From: Trogon surrucura
Lineage: Eukaryota > Chordata > Aves > Trogoniformes > Trogonidae
Length of the DNA: 64,000 bases
Assembly: GCA_020746105.1 (NCBI GenBank)
Contig: CM036618.1
Span: 114,211,308-114,275,307, forward strand
Reading direction: 5' to 3'
Part shown: positions 22,801 to 37,880 of the stretch, one piece after another
How the letters are laid out: each line of letters opens with the position of its first letter
How positions within the stretch are numbered: position 1 is the stretch's first letter
Notes under the pieces: generated by a model
Database searches by the model: none
What the model was told of the DNA's origin: nothing
Seen by the model: only the letters and a program-made list of their open reading frames with translations
Translations under genes and position numbers: made by a program

Positions 22801-25800
22801 GGGTGTGTTTGGGAGCCCAAGCAAGAGGGGATATCTTACTGCACTAAGGTAAGTGAGGCAGGTGTTTTGGGGAAGCAGTGTGGTGAAATAGTGCCGTATT
22901 AGTGTTTCCTTTGTCCGTTGCCTGGCAAACTGGATATGTTCCCTTAACCTCCCTCAGAGGACTAAAAAGCATTGACAGAGCAGAGATCCTAAGTGTTCAG
23001 AAGAAGCAAGAAGAAAACATTTCTTGAGGCAGGTCTTGGATATGCCTCTGGATGACATGAGTAGATTCTAAAGCAGAAAGTCTTAGTTGTTGCCAAGATG
23101 AGAGTGACAGGGGTGACGAGTCCATGCTCTGAGCCAAGGTTGACTGGTCTCACGTTGCTTCCTGAACTTGGCAGCAGAGTTGGGCAGAGCGTGCTTGTTT
23201 CATGGGGCAGAGTACTGGGATTGTGTTGCGAGGTTTTGATAGCAGGGATGCTGCAGGGGTGCCTTCTGTAAGAAGATGACAGAATGTTCCCCTGTGTCCC
23301 ATTAGCTCAGCCTTGGTCAGGGGCTCTGTCAGCCGTGGTGAAAGGGCCTCTCTGGTAACGTCTTTAAGAACGGGGGAAAAAGCTGCCGCAGAGCAGCAGC
23401 CAGAAGAGAGGAAAATATGTGAGAGAAACAGCTCTGCAGACACCAAGATGAGTGAAGAAGGAGGGGGCGGAGATGCTCCAGATGCAGGAGCAGAGATTCC
23501 TGTGAAGACCATGGTGAAACAGGCTGTCTCCCTGCAGTGGGAGGACCCCACGCTGAAGCAGATGGACGTGCCCCTGTGAGAGCCCACACTGGAGCAGGCT
23601 CCTGGCAGGACCTGTGAACCCACGGAGAGAGAAGCCCACAGTGGGGCTGGTTTGCTGGCAGGACTTGTCATCCCCCCATGAGGGAGCCACACTGGAGCAG
23701 TCTGTTCCTGAGGGATTGCACCCCATGGAAGGGACCCATGCTGGAGCAGATCTTGAAGAACTGCAATCTGTGGGGAGGACCCATGTTGGAGAAGTTCATG
23801 AAGGACTGTCTCCTGTGGGTGAGACTCCGCACTGGAGAAGGGGAAGAGAGCGAGTGCAGAGACAATGTGTGATGAACTGACTGTTCCCTGTCCCCTTGCG
23901 CTGCTGGTGGGGAAAAGGAAGAGGAATCAGGGGTGAAGATCATAGAATCATAGAATTGTCAGGGTTGGAAAGGACCTTAAAGATCATCTACTTCCAACCC
24001 CCCTGCCATGGGCAGGGACATCCCCCACTAGACCAGATTGCCCAGAGCCCCATCCAGCCTGGCCTTGAACACTTCCAGGAATGGGGCTTCCACCACCTCT
24101 CTGGGCAACCTGTGCCAGTGTCTCACCACCCTCATGCAGAAGAACTTCTTCCTAACATCCAATCTGAACCGATCCATCTCTGGCTTCAATCCATTCCCCC
24201 TAGTCCTGTCACTAGCCGACATCCTAAAAAGCCCCCCACCAGCTTTCTTGTAGCCCCCTTGAGATATTGGAAGGCCACAATAAGGTCTCCTCAGAGCCTT
24301 CGTTTCTGCAGACTGAACAACCCCAACTCTCTCAGTCTGTCTTCATAGGAGAGGTGCTCCAGCCCTCTAATCATCCTTGTGGCCCTTCTCTGGACACGCT
24401 CCAGCACATCCATATCTTTCTTGTACTGTGTGTCCAGAAGATGAGCCTGAGAAGAAGGGAAGGGTGACAGGAAGGTATTTTAAGATTCGGTTTTTATTTC
24501 TTATTACCCTACGTTGATTTGATTGGTAATAAATTAATTTTCCCTGGTTGAATCTGTTTTGCCTGTGCTAGTAATCAGTGAGTGATCTCTCCCTGTCCTT
24601 ATCTTGACCCATGAGTCTTTTGTTATATTTTCTCTCCCCTGTCCAGCTGAGGAGGGGAGTGACTGAGTGACTTTGGTGGGCACCCAGCATCCAGCCAGGG
24701 TCAACCCACCACAGGCAGAATGTGGTTTTTTCCAGGCCACAAAGTGTTTTGTGCCAGTGTTGGAAAGGCTTAGGAAGGATGTGTGCCTCAGGTATTGAGC
24801 AGGTGATGTTTGCCGAGACTTCCTCCTTCAGAAGGGAGGCACTGCAAACCCTCCCATTCCTTCTTGCCCCTACCATCATCTGGAGAACAGAATAAGCATA
24901 TCCAAGTGGTGCCTTAAGAAGTGTTTTATGATTGCTAGTCCTGAACGCCAGGAGTTGTAAATCCAGAGAGAACTGTTGATAATATTTCTACGCTGTGATT
25001 TTGGGAAGTGTTAAAGATCACTGAAGGATATTAAAGAAACATAGCAACAGAAAATTTCAGAATAATGTCTTGTGCATTCATTAGCACTTTGGGTAGAATT
25101 GGTTTTGCTGGTTTTTGTGTTGTTTGTGTTAATCTTCTAGTCAGCAGGCAGAGGAGAGAAGGAACATTTTATGAAACACGAGGTGTAAATAACACTGTGG
25201 GAAGCTCACGGTAGGGCTGGAATGTGATGTCAGGTTTTTGATGTTGGAGGAGTCAGGCTATAAAAATATATATATATAAAAATACATAAACGAGGCCTGT
25301 TGGTGGTGAGATGGTGAAGCTTGAACGTCTGGATTTCAATAGTTTACAGGCCTCTGGGGCGTTGAGGATGCTCTGCCATGGGATTCGCTTTGTCACAGAC
25401 TGAGCAGGGCTACGGTGGATGTGCGGTGGTCTGAGCAGACCGACTGAATGGGCCACGTGGTTTTCTTGCACCTTCTGGCTGCTCTCATGGTGCCAGAGAT
25501 GTGATGACACACATTTAAAGGTGATGGGACAAGAACAGCCTGTTAAAGTGAAAGCGTCAGGACTGAGAGGTGAACCCTCAGGATTTGCAGTGTGGCCAAA
25601 AGATGGGCCAGTGCCAAGCTTTGTACCTGGGAAAAGCGTTTAACGTGGTGTCCTGTGTGCTGCTGAGCAGAGAGAGAAAAGACACATTGGGGAGAGGGTG
25701 AGAGTACTCTAGCACTAAAGACTGCAGTGATTAACAAGAGAGAAATCAAAGGCTGAGAGATGCAGTGGCTTCTTTGTGCCATGCACTGCTGTGCTAGCGT

Positions 25801-28085
25801 CACTGTCTCAGGCTCTGAGATGTCCTTCTTGGTGGAATTTGAGGGTGAGAAGTGCTTTGACGAGCTCTGTGGTTCAGGTGTGTCCTGTGTTCTTTTCCAG
25901 ATCAATCTCACATGTCTTTCGAGGAGCTACTGGAGCTGCAGAACGATGAGAGAATGAGAGTGCTCAAGCGGGTGACCAGTGGGAGAAAAACTGCGAAACC
26001 TACCAAAGCTACAGTGAAGCAGCAACAAAGCAAAAAGGGGTAAAGAGGTTCTTTTGTGATCAGAAAAATGTGTGTGCTCGCTTCCCTCCAGAAATTACAC
26101 TGAGAGCTCCTCACAGTATTGCCATTCCCTTGCTGCTGGTGTAGGTCTCCTTTAATGTCTTGCACAATATTGCTTTTCACAGTAGTGTTTCGTCTGGGAA
26201 AGGTCTGTTGCTGTTTCAGAGCTCTTAACATCCTATCCTGTTGAAATCCCCAGCAGCCATCTGTTACTTGGTGGTTAAATTGCCGCTCAGTTCCTTTGCA
26301 CCCTCTCTATTGAGGCACTTTTAACCCACGGCGTGGTACACTTCTCTTTTAAGCTGCATGGTAGTGCTTTCCTCTGGGCCCTGAAACAGTTGCCCTCCTT
26401 TCTAAACCTCTTCCAGTGTATCAGCATCTTCTGCCTGGCTTCTGCTGGCAGGAGAGGGCTGCCAGTAAAAGCCAGTTGTTCTGGAATTTCATTCATCCTT
26501 CTGCTGTTGTCTCCGCTGTGGCTAGTCTGCACTGATTTTCCTTTTTTTTCTCCCCTCTACAGTGCTTATCCTCACAGACTTTTTCCTGTCGTCAGCGATC
26601 TTTACATCATCTCCTATTTGCATACTCTGTAGGTGCTATTGATGTGGAGACTAAAATGTATTCAACACAACAAAAGCTCTCAGATTTATTTTTTTTTAAC
26701 AGGCCCCACTGGTAACAACTATTATGCTATTACCCTTTATTTACAGTAGCTCGCCAGTTTTCAGTCCTCAGAGTCGTATCTAAGTGATTTGAACAGGTTT
26801 CCTCTGTTACACTGGTACTCCCTAATGTATTTCTGAATCTCTGCTGAATACATGTTTCTTCTGCCCTGAATAGTTGATTAGAATAATGTTTCCGCTTTAT
26901 TTTTTATAAAGAGTCTGGGGGATTTTGTGTAGTGCAACATCTTCAGATAGTGCCTCTATTTCTGCCACAGTTTGCATAATTCTGTTTTTATTTAATTCCC
27001 CTAATCCTTTAAGTGATGCATCAGTGTCAATCCCACGTGCTGTTTCTCTCATGTTTTTGTTATGGAAGTGAGCTGCTTAAAAAAAAAACAAAAAAAAAAG
27101 CCTTTAGGGGAATCCCCTGGAATTGAGCTGGCTTCAGCAATGCTGTATAAAGCTCACTTGAGAGCATTGTACAGGGGTGTAGCTGCATCAGCAGACACAA
27201 ATACCCACCGAGCGCTGCCCTAAGTGGGATCTGGAAGATTTCTTTATGCCTGCAGGGTCATGTTCCTGCCCCAACGTTATTGCGTTGCTGACTGCAGGTG
27301 TAATGCCCGCATTGTGGGTACTCTCAGCCTGTGGCTCACAGGTCTTTTCATGGTTCTGATAACCTACCTGATGTACTGGCAAATTGCAGGGCACAGCAAT
27401 CCAAGTAATATCAAGGGAGTAGTACCCTGTTCTCTCACCTTAGATTGTCCCCCTCATACACCTAAAGCATCAAGCTCTAAAGGCCTGTGTTGCAAGAACT
27501 TGTTCATTTAATTGGTTGTCACCATGGCCCTCGTGGTCCTGATGCACTGTGAAGTCTCTTCTGAGATACATGCGTTATTCCTGGGGGCTGACTTTGTCTT
27601 CACTTGCTTACAGTACGCTGTCGCACTGAGCCTCGCCACAGGAAACTTGGCCTGTCTTCGTAACTGCCAGAAATTCCCAACTTTGGTCTCGCCTTTCAGT
27701 GTATTAGTCAAGAGTGAATGAGTTGGTGAGCCAGGAATAGAAGAGCGTTGTCGCATGATGAATGAAAACGTGGAGAGGGAGAGGAATAATTAAGTATAGC
27801 GTGTTTACTGATGCCGCTGGTGGGTTTTTAATTGGTATGCTGGGGCTGTATCAAGATTCGTGTAGGGTTGTTTTAACCATAGATCATTCAGCTGTAGTAG
27901 CTTTTTGTGGCTCTTGACCGAGTTGCCTTTTTGCTTTCTGTGGGTGTCATGATGAGGATTGCATGGAAGGGTCTGCTGTTTCCTTCGGCACTGTGCAGGG
28001 ATGTTCTTCTGAGGGTCTGGCTAACTTCTTGACACGTTTTCTGGGCCTCTGGGCCTCATTCTGTCCTCTGCTCCTCTAAAGTACG

Positions 28086-28117
<32 letters not shown>

Positions 28118-29948
28118 CCCCAGGCCATTGGAGATGTCTGCCAAGAAGTGGGTACCTTTTCTGCGACAAGTTGTCTCTGTCACAAAGAAGGTGGGTGCTT
28201 CCTCTCCCCAGCTGGGGAGATGACTTCCCTTTGTGATGTTTCTAGGGCACAGAACAGATGTGGTCATTGGGTTCCTGATGTGGTCATGGGGCTGTTTCTG
28301 GAGGACAGGGCTTGGAGCACTGTCTCGTCAGCACAAGTAGTGCCAGCCAGTCTCTGGGAAGAACAAGAGATTGGGTGCAGGAGTGGCTGCTCTCTGTATA
28401 ACCTGCTGTCCTGCATAATGCACAACTTGAGGTGTAAGTTGAACTTCTGAGACCCAAGTTTCTCTAGAAAGATGCAATGGCTGTCATCGGTGACGATTGC
28501 ACTGTAAGTTGTGGTTGTTGTTTAGTACTAATCACATTGGAAGTTCAAGTGTCCATCTAATTTCTGATGTGAATGTAACTTTGATGTATTGCTCAGTCAT
28601 CCTAATATGTAAATTTCCACTGCTAGAGGGCTCTGTCTCTCTCTGTGTGACCTAACCAGGCAATCTGTGAAAATCTAGGTAGGTTTGAATTCCCAAATCC
28701 ATCACCTTAACAACGTGTGTTCAGCCAGCTCTTGGTCTGCACGTTTCAGGTGTTTGGAGGTAGCGCTCATGCTGCTGTTCCTTGAATTGACTACTCCTGG
28801 GTGGTAGACTTGCATTGTGGAAATATCTGTTGCTTGGTGGACTGGATACAGTGAGGGACTTCATGAGGGACTGCCAGCTTTGTTATTGGATTTGGTCCTT
28901 GACAGCTGCTAATGTTTTCAATGGTGGGTTCATAGTATTGCTAGGAAAAAAAAAGGCAAGGTCTGATCCACAGAAGGAGAATAAGTGGGCTATTAACAGG
29001 GTAATCCTAGCCACAGCTCTTACCTTTGCATTCCCTGCCTTCAGGTCCAGCGAGACCCTCGCTTTGATGACCTGTCTGGAGAGTATAAGCCTGAAATATT
29101 TATGAAGACGTACAGCTTTCTGGACGACATCAAGAAGCAGGAGAAGGAGGTGATGCTGCATGCCTGTCCTTGGCCAGGAGGACCTTGCATGACAGGGGCA
29201 GCTTCCTCCAAGGCCTTTCTCAGTGGAGGTGGCAGGCAGGCAGTCATGCTTTCTGCTCTCTTCTTCAGATGGTTCAGAAGCAGCTGAAAAAATGCCGGAA
29301 CATGGAGCAGAAGGAGAAACTGCAGCAGCTCCTGAACAGGATGGTGAGTTCAGTGCAGCCTCTTCTCTTCTGTGAGGTGATGCACTAGGAGAGAGGATGT
29401 GTGATCTGAAGTTTGCCTGGACACTTACTGACACAGGCCATCCTTTCTGTACAGACACAGCAAGAACAGGCACAGAAAAAACAGCAGAAATTGAGGGAGA
29501 GGGAGCTGTCTTTGAAGAGACAACAGAGGGAATTGGCCAAGCAGGGAAAGAAACCCTTCTTCCTAAAGAAATGTAAGTACTGTGTGAACATGCTGCAGGA
29601 AGACCTAGAGGGAGTACTGCTGACAGGACTCCAAGCACTGAAAGTAAGTTGTCCGTAATTTTCCACGGAGCTGTGGAGGAATTGTTCTGGTGCTGGTACT
29701 CAAGGGGCAAGCCAGGCCTGGAGCCAGGGAGGGAGACGGAAGAAGGAGCTGATCTGTAGAAATGATGTGGGCTTCAGGTTTAAAACCTTGCTCCCCTCTT
29801 CCCTACAGCCGAGAAGCGGAAGTTGGAGCTAGCTGAGAAGTATGCAGAGCTGAAGAGGAGTGGAAAGCTGGAGAGCTTCCTGAGCAAGAAGAGGAAGAGG
29901 AATGCCATCAAAGATAAGCGCCGCCTGCCCTCGCAGAAGAGCTCGTGA
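19871..29948 (+). CDS. RRP36: RRP36, nucleolar pre-rRNA processing factor of the 90S pre-ribosome
   Basis: Seven exons join in frame to 283 codons (human 259): 19871-20078, 25901-26039, 28124-28190, 29045-29149, 29269-29343, 29455-29572 and 29809-29948 (TGA). Exon 1 encodes a divergent acidic N-terminus with runs of Glu. The conserved part begins with [10 protein letters not shown] (exon 2), continues PLEMSAK and VPFLRQVV (exon 3) and [11 protein letters not shown] (exon 4, about residues 142-152), then a long Lys/Glu/Gln-rich coiled-coil-like helix. It ends with KPFFLKK and the basic tail [17 protein letters not shown]. Family knowledge: RRP36 (DUF947) is needed for the early cleavages that release 18S rRNA. 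The ATG is the first in the CpG-island exon and the only one in the assembled frame upstream of exon 2. Intron 1 is 5.8 kb and full of repeats; intron 2 ends in an unusual T24 tract. Confidence 0.94.
20340..21309 (+). mobile_element. CR1 LINE 3' fragment in RRP36 intron 1 (sense, long open frame)
   Basis: This is the 3' part of CR1 ORF2. It starts around the reverse-transcriptase motif FIDDLDEG and continues as an uninterrupted 244-codon frame (20533-21267) with the typical CR1 C-terminal phrases [36 protein letters not shown] and [12 protein letters not shown]. It ends in the CR1 3' terminus (TCTCAGAGGTCTTTTCCAGC, then ATTCTGTGATT). The first about 190 bases are frameshifted against the rest. 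The subfamily differs from the copy at 51.1 kb. Confidence 0.92.
23300..23937 (+). mobile_element. Avian endogenous-retrovirus LTR, left part
   Basis: This is diverged sequence with repeated phrases of about 40 bases around 'acccatgctggagcag' and 'gaaggactg' (23575-23860). The pattern recalls a bird LTR family common in sequenced genomes. The left border is not defined. A CR1 inserted at about 23938 splits it from its right part (24437-24713). No gag, pol or env reading frame is present, so it looks like a solo LTR. The family call is from memory of similar bird sequence. Confidence 0.5.
23938..24436 (-). mobile_element. CR1 LINE fragment nested in the LTR (antisense)
   Basis: It starts with the reversed CR1 3' end (CATAGAATCATAGAATTGTC, then GGTTGGAAAGGACCTT). 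On the minus strand it encodes the CR1 ORF2 C-terminus ([29 protein letters not shown], 24028-24222). It is truncated at its 5' side near 24436. It interrupts the LTR, so it inserted later. Confidence 0.92.
24437..24713 (+). mobile_element. Avian endogenous-retrovirus LTR, right part
   Basis: The sequence resumes directly after the nested CR1. It has a U3/R-like AT-rich block and an AATAAA at 24528-24533, and it ends in TCAACCCACCACA near 24713, a CA terminus as expected for an LTR. Together with 23300-23937 it forms one split solo LTR. No viral coding sequence was seen. Confidence 0.5.
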
Positions 29949-30750
29949 CTGCTGGACGACACACAGGCCGTTGTCCCGCTCTGCGCTGGCCAGGCCTGGA
30001 AGATGGCCATGCCTCTTCCTAGTGCCTGCCATTCACTGTACAGCATTGCTGTTCGCAGCAGAGGCTAAACTGAAGGAAATAGTGCTTCTGCAGCTGAAAT
30101 GTCCCCTTCACTAGTGATTTGCACTATGCATGGGTGGTAACAAGTCTGTCATGCAGATGCACATGGTGTTAACAGCTGTCTTGGCCCTTGCACCTGCTCA
30201 TCTCTTTCTCTAGCTTGGAGAGCATGAGCCCTGCCCTGCATTGTGGCTCTACTCCAGGTTTTGTTAGACACCAACTGATTTTTTTTTTTTTTTTTCCAGG
30301 AAACCTGCCTGGTCTTAGTGCATAACCATTGACTTGTTCTCAGAGAAGTGCCTGGCTCTGTCTTCTCAGTAGCCTTGTCATAGGTTTGGGGGTGGGTGGT
30401 AAAGGGGTGCTGTTAGGTCTCCCCAAAGCCTTCTCTTCCTGAGTGTGAATAAACCCTTTCCTTGCAGTGGTCCAGCCTCCAACAACTTTCATGTCCTCAA
30501 CTGGAGTCAGCCCAGGGGGCCAACATCTCTTTTCTGGAGCCCCAGCCTCGGTGCAGTCCCACAAGCACTGAGTAAAGGGGAGAGAATGACAACCCTCTGT
30601 GTGTGGACACCCTCACGATGCAGCCCCTGATGTGGCTGGCTGTCCTCGCAGCCAGGGCACGCTGCCACCTGCTCAGGATCTTCCCAGCAGGGTTGCCTCA
30701 CCTCTTGGCCTCTCGAGGTGGTCTCTGCCCTGAAAGCTGATTCTATATGA

Positions 30751-30756
30751 AATAAA
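30751..30756 (+). terminator. RRP36 polyadenylation signal
   Basis: AATAAA in ATGAAATAAAATACTTCAG, followed by a T/G-rich stretch (GTTTTCCTTTATTCCCACTG). Other AATAAA copies at 30448 and 31453 are possible proximal and distal alternatives, giving 3' untranslated regions of about 0.5, 0.8 and 1.5 kb. Confidence 0.6.
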
Positions 30757-30779
30757 ATACTTCAGTTTTCCTTTATTCC

Positions 30780-32380
30780 CACTGTCCGTGCTGTTACACT
30801 CAAGAGTATTTGAACTTAGGGAAGCTAATGCCTCTCCAATGTTACATTTGACCACCAGCTTTCTTGTTTCTCCTGACTGCACCTGTCTCTGGAGGCTGTG
30901 CTAACCAGGAGGAGACGTGGACATGAGTGTTTGCTGGTGGAATGCCTCGGCTCTGCGAGGGGGCAGAGTCTTCCCTGGGCACAGCCATGCTGTGTGCGGG
31001 TGGGCAGCTGGTGTGTGGGGCCTGGGGAAAGGCCTTGCAATGAGCAAGAAGTGGAATGATAAGCAACTCCATCACACCCACCTGCGGGTGTTGCTGAAGC
31101 ATCTGCTTCCACTGCAGTTCCTGTGGGTGATGTGAGTTCTGCTCTGGTGACAGAGTTTAGTGTAACTAGGGGAAGGTGGTAAAAATGGCATATGCCAGCT
31201 TGACTAGAGACCGTGTGGAAGTCCTCGGCTGCCTTTTAACGTGCATGCGCCTTATTGCTCTGCACTCTCCCTGTCTGCTTCCTCTTCCTCCTCCAGCCTT
31301 GTGACGTGGGATGCAGAGCCTGCTGCATTCTTGCACTTTCAGAGGAGAGTTACGTTGGGGGGTGGTGTGGCAGCACCACTGCCCAAAGCTATCCTGGCCC
31401 CTTTGTGGGATTGGTCTGCTGTTTCATGCTCTTAATTTTTAATCCAAAACTGAATAAACCTCCACCTCTAAAGTCAGAAGAGAAGGCGGCTGGAGCTTGG
31501 ACAGGCTGGAGGTGGCTCACTCTTGTGTTGCTGTTGCCAGGATCTTGCTGAGGGGCCTTCTAGTGTCCCCACCTCCAGGGACTGAGCCTGGTACACCCCC
31601 AAAGTAGTCCTGCTTTCCTGCCCCTGTAGAGCAAAATGCCTTCTGCTGAGGCCTGTGTGCCAGGAGGATATCCCTGCTGGGATGTCACCTGCTTCTGTTC
31701 AGCACATCAGCTGTGAGGAACAAGTCTACCGGCCTGTCTCTCCCTGCCAGCTCCTGGGCCCAGCACCCTGCAGCAGGGGAAGCCCTGGGCCACTGCCCAG
31801 CTCAGCCAGTGTGATGGTGGCACTGGGCGTTGGGGCAGGTGGCAGCATGGCAACACCAGCTCCAAGAGCAAGAGATGCTTCCAATACTCTGCAGAGCTTA
31901 CTGCCGCCAGGGGAGCTGCTCTTCCCTGTGGCTTCCCAGCCTCAAGGAGTCTGCTGGGTTGTTTTCCTTCTGTTTCTAATGCTCTCCTGGTGTGTCTCTG
32001 CCACACCTCCTCTGGTGTCCTTTCAGGTGGAGTGTGGGGACTTGCTATGGGTGTCCCTGGGGAGGGCTGCCATTGGGTATGGCTGGCACCAGTTGGTGTC
32101 ACTGCAGCTGGTTGCACAGGCAGTGATGGCCGACACTGCTACCACACATGCTCCCCGAGTGACACCATCGGAGCCTGCCAGACTCGTGCTGGCCGGGAGG
32201 AATGGCTTCAGACCCAGGTGCCTGGGATGCTCTCCCCAGGCCTGGGTGGTCCCTGAGTGAGCCCCCCCACCCCAGATGTGCTCTGCAGCCACATATCATG
32301 CACAGGAGACACAGACACCTACAGAAGCGGAGGACCTGCCTGCTGGCAAGGACACACGCATGAGGAGGCTACAGGGCTCA
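30780..32380. other. Intergenic region between the convergent RRP36 and TMEM121-like genes
   Basis: About 1.6 kb of unique, moderately GC-rich sequence between two genes that end toward each other. Frames such as 31655-32260 have no recognisable domain. No interspersed repeat was identified. Confidence 0.55.
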
Positions 32381-32385
32381 GGTCT

Positions 32386-32391
32386 TTTATT
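32386..32391 (-). terminator. TMEM121-like polyadenylation signal
   Basis: AATAAA on the minus strand (TTTATT at 32386-32391), 559 bases after the stop codon. It is the first canonical signal downstream of the TMEM121-like coding exon. Confidence 0.6.
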
Positions 32392-32949
32392 GCAAAGAGG
32401 AAGATACAAAAAAAAGGACAGTCACACCCTTGGTGCTCCCCCAAGCCTGCGACTGGCTGAAAGGGGGTAGCCCAGGCCTTGTTCCCCCAGCAGGGGGACC
32501 CCAGCTTACACAGCAGGGTGTGCCCTGCTGCTGAGCACCAAGCAGAGCAACAGCAGAGCGGGTGACCCACGGTGTCCCCACACAGCCTCCCCGGCCTGAG
32601 CCCTGCCTGGCTGGAGGGCAGAGCTGTGTGGGGAGCACCGATAGGTAGTGGGGAGTTGCCCAGCCCCGCAGCCAGACATGGCCTGTGGCAGGCAAACCCG
32701 CCTCTGCGCCGCTGCCAGGCTCACCCGGTGGGGTGCTGACATCCCAAAATGCTCTGCAGCCTTACAGAGGCTGCTCTGGGGCCTTGGCAGCCCTCGCCAT
32801 GCAACCCTCAGGGACTGGAGCAGCTTCACCCAGGGACAGAGGGAGCAGGGTTGTTGCCCATTGCCCAGACGGGGAGCTCAACGTCCCGCCTCGGGTTTGC
32901 AGGTATGGCCAGGCACGGCGGCGCCCAGGCCATGGTTCCTGCTGGCTCG

Positions 32950-35550
<2,601 letters not shown>

Positions 35551-35953
35551 CTCGGGCGGCTCCCCGGGGCGCCGGGGCAGGGCGGCGGCGGCGGAGGCGG
35601 CGGGGCCCCGGCGGCGGCCCCGGGCCCGGCGCGGCATCGCCCGGCGCGCCCCGGCGGCTGCTCAGCTGCGGCGGCGGCGGCGGCGCTTGGCCCCTCCCGG
35701 CGGGCGGGCGGGCGGGGACTGCGGCTGCCCCCGCCTCACCGGAGCTGTCGGCATCGCCCGCCCCCCGCCTTGTGCTCCGCTCCTCTCTGCCCGCCCCCCG
35801 CCGGCATCCCCGGGGCCGCCGCCCGGGCATCTTCCCGGCCCAGTGACATATCCCGCACCTCCGCCCGGCTCCGCTTTCAGCCAACCTGCGCCCCGGCCCC
35901 TCTGCTCTGCCCCAGACCCCTCCGGGCCGTGGGCGATCCCTGCCGCAGCCCAA
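35551..35953 (-). promoter_or_regulatory. CpG-island promoter and non-coding first exon of the TMEM121-like gene
   Basis: This is very GC- and CpG-rich sequence (island about 35.25-36.1 kb) ending on its 3' side in a consensus donor, GAG then GTAAGC, at 35550. The exact 5' end is unknown. An ATG at 35637 opens 29 codons before the donor, out of frame with the main start after splicing, and would act as an upstream open frame. The human gene likewise has a non-coding first exon. Confidence 0.55.
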
Positions 35954-37539
35954 AAAGGGGCGCGGGGAAAACCTGGGGCGCCTAAAGGAAGTCTGGGCTG
36001 GTAAGGGTCCCGCTGCCCATCGGGAGGGGCCGGGACCCCTGAGGCGGGCGGGGGAACCCCGGCGCCTCCGTGACCTGGCACCCAGCCGGGGGGTCCCGGG
36101 AAGCTGCAGCTCCGCAGGGTACGGGTAGGGCTGGGCTGGGCACAGCCGGGGGGCTTCTGTGTGGAGAAACCAGGCAAGGGTTTAGACATTTAGACCAGGC
36201 AACCCTCTTAGACATTTCTCTTTGCGAATGCTCTTCTGTCAGCCTGAGCAGCTTATTGCATTTAACTCCCAGCTTGTTCCTAATTGATTTAGGTCTCAGC
36301 TAAGAGAAGACAGGGAAGGTTTTCCAGTATATTTCCGTTTTGACTTTGAAGTGTTTGTTGCAAATATATGTATTTTAGAAGATGGAGAGGCAGATGTCTG
36401 GAGATGGACTAAGAGCAAAACCAGGCATAGACCTTAGTGAGAGGCCAAGTGTCAGTCACAGTTGCCAAGTGCCAGGCCCACTTCACCCCCAGCTGCTGAC
36501 AGGGTGTCCTTAAGACCCCTGTTGTATGTGGTGCCCTGGGTGGCCCCAGGAACACGTGAATCCTCCCTGCAGTGTCCATGGCAAACAGGGACACTGAACC
36601 GGCATCCAGGCTCTGCTCACGTGTTCTGTGGTGAGCATGGGCTGGTTTATGCAGGCAATTGGAGGGCCTGTGTGAAGGGAGAAGAGCTCTGAGCTAGAAA
36701 GGTGCAACAACATAAAGAGTTTGGCTGTAGGATCATTCTCCTAGTCCAGGGGAAAAAAAAACAAAACACCAAAAACAAAACAAAAAACCAACACAGCAAC
36801 TTCCAGAAGGGCTGAAAGAGCAGGGAAACAAAGCAACAGAAGCAACCTGCCTCCAAAAAGGAAAGGAGACGTTGCAACTCAAGCTGAGCGGAGAGCACTG
36901 TGAGGCATGAGAGGGGAAACCAACTCAGAGGCAAAACCTAGGTCTTTATTGCTGGAGAGAGAAGTGCCAGCTCTCACTCAGTATCAGGGCAGGCTGCAAT
37001 ATCAGGGCAGGCTGCAGGGAGGAGCAAAGGGTCTCTGTCCATGGAGGCACCCCGGGGGGGTGACTACAGAGGTACCCGTGTGACAGAGGTAGGAGAGAGG
37101 TGCTGGAGGCACCTGCCAAGCAGCGGGGCTAAAGACAAGATGATTCATTCCTGGGCTGGAATCATAAAACCCCTGAGTCTTCACTAGAGGCTAGGACAGG
37201 AGGTGACAACATTTGCGTGGGAAGCAGTAAAGAGCTGCTCTAACGAGGCACATAAAAATAAGCAACCAGAGGAAGAGCAGATCCTTATGTACTTCTCTAA
37301 AACATGATGTTGGAAACAGGGTGCCAGAGCTGGCATGTGGATGCAGCTGTGATCAGAGACAAAATGGAAGGAAAATGAACACCAGGGTTCCCAAGCAGAC
37401 AGCTGCTCCCTGCCTGCTGCTGGCTCCAGACCTGAGAGGAAAAGCATCTTCAGCTTAGCCCTGTGCTGCCAAGGACTCCTGAACCTCACGTTTATCACTG
37501 AAGAGTCCCTCTAGGGCAGCAACCGGAACAGACTCAAAG

Positions 37540-37880
37540 GCTATTGACGGGGAGACAGGGGAATCCATCAGTGACGTTGAATATCCTTGAACGGGAACTG
37601 CAGAAAGTGATGGAAGTTTGTTCAGCAAGGAATGGCAAGCAGTGGCTGTGATGGGGAAAGGCTAGTGGCCTGGGGACCATGCTGAGAGTTTCAGCTGCTC
37701 CAGCAGAGCCTCGTGGCCCCCAGAGCGGAGGGCGAGAGGTGACTGGAACTGATGGGCATCCTTCAGGAAGGGAATTTAAAAACAAACAACCAAAACCAAA
37801 CTGCGAACAGCTCTTGCCTGAAGGGTTGCAGGGTGCTGACAGGTATTTTAACATCGCACAAAGGCCCAACATGAGCAAGG
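37540..37880. repeat. Diverged repeat copy A
   Basis: The stretch from about 37594, including GTGATGGGGAAAGGC and CCTGGGGACCA, aligns with 39570-39750 at a constant offset near 1985 bases. Flanking similarity (GTTGAATATCC versus ACTGAACATCC) extends it. Either an old tandem duplication or two insertions of one unnamed repeat. Confidence 0.5.

Noticed and set aside
31655-32260. 201-codon plus-strand frame between RRP36 and the TMEM121-like gene
   Set aside because: No family resemblance and no splice or start context; lies in the spacer between two convergent 3' ends.
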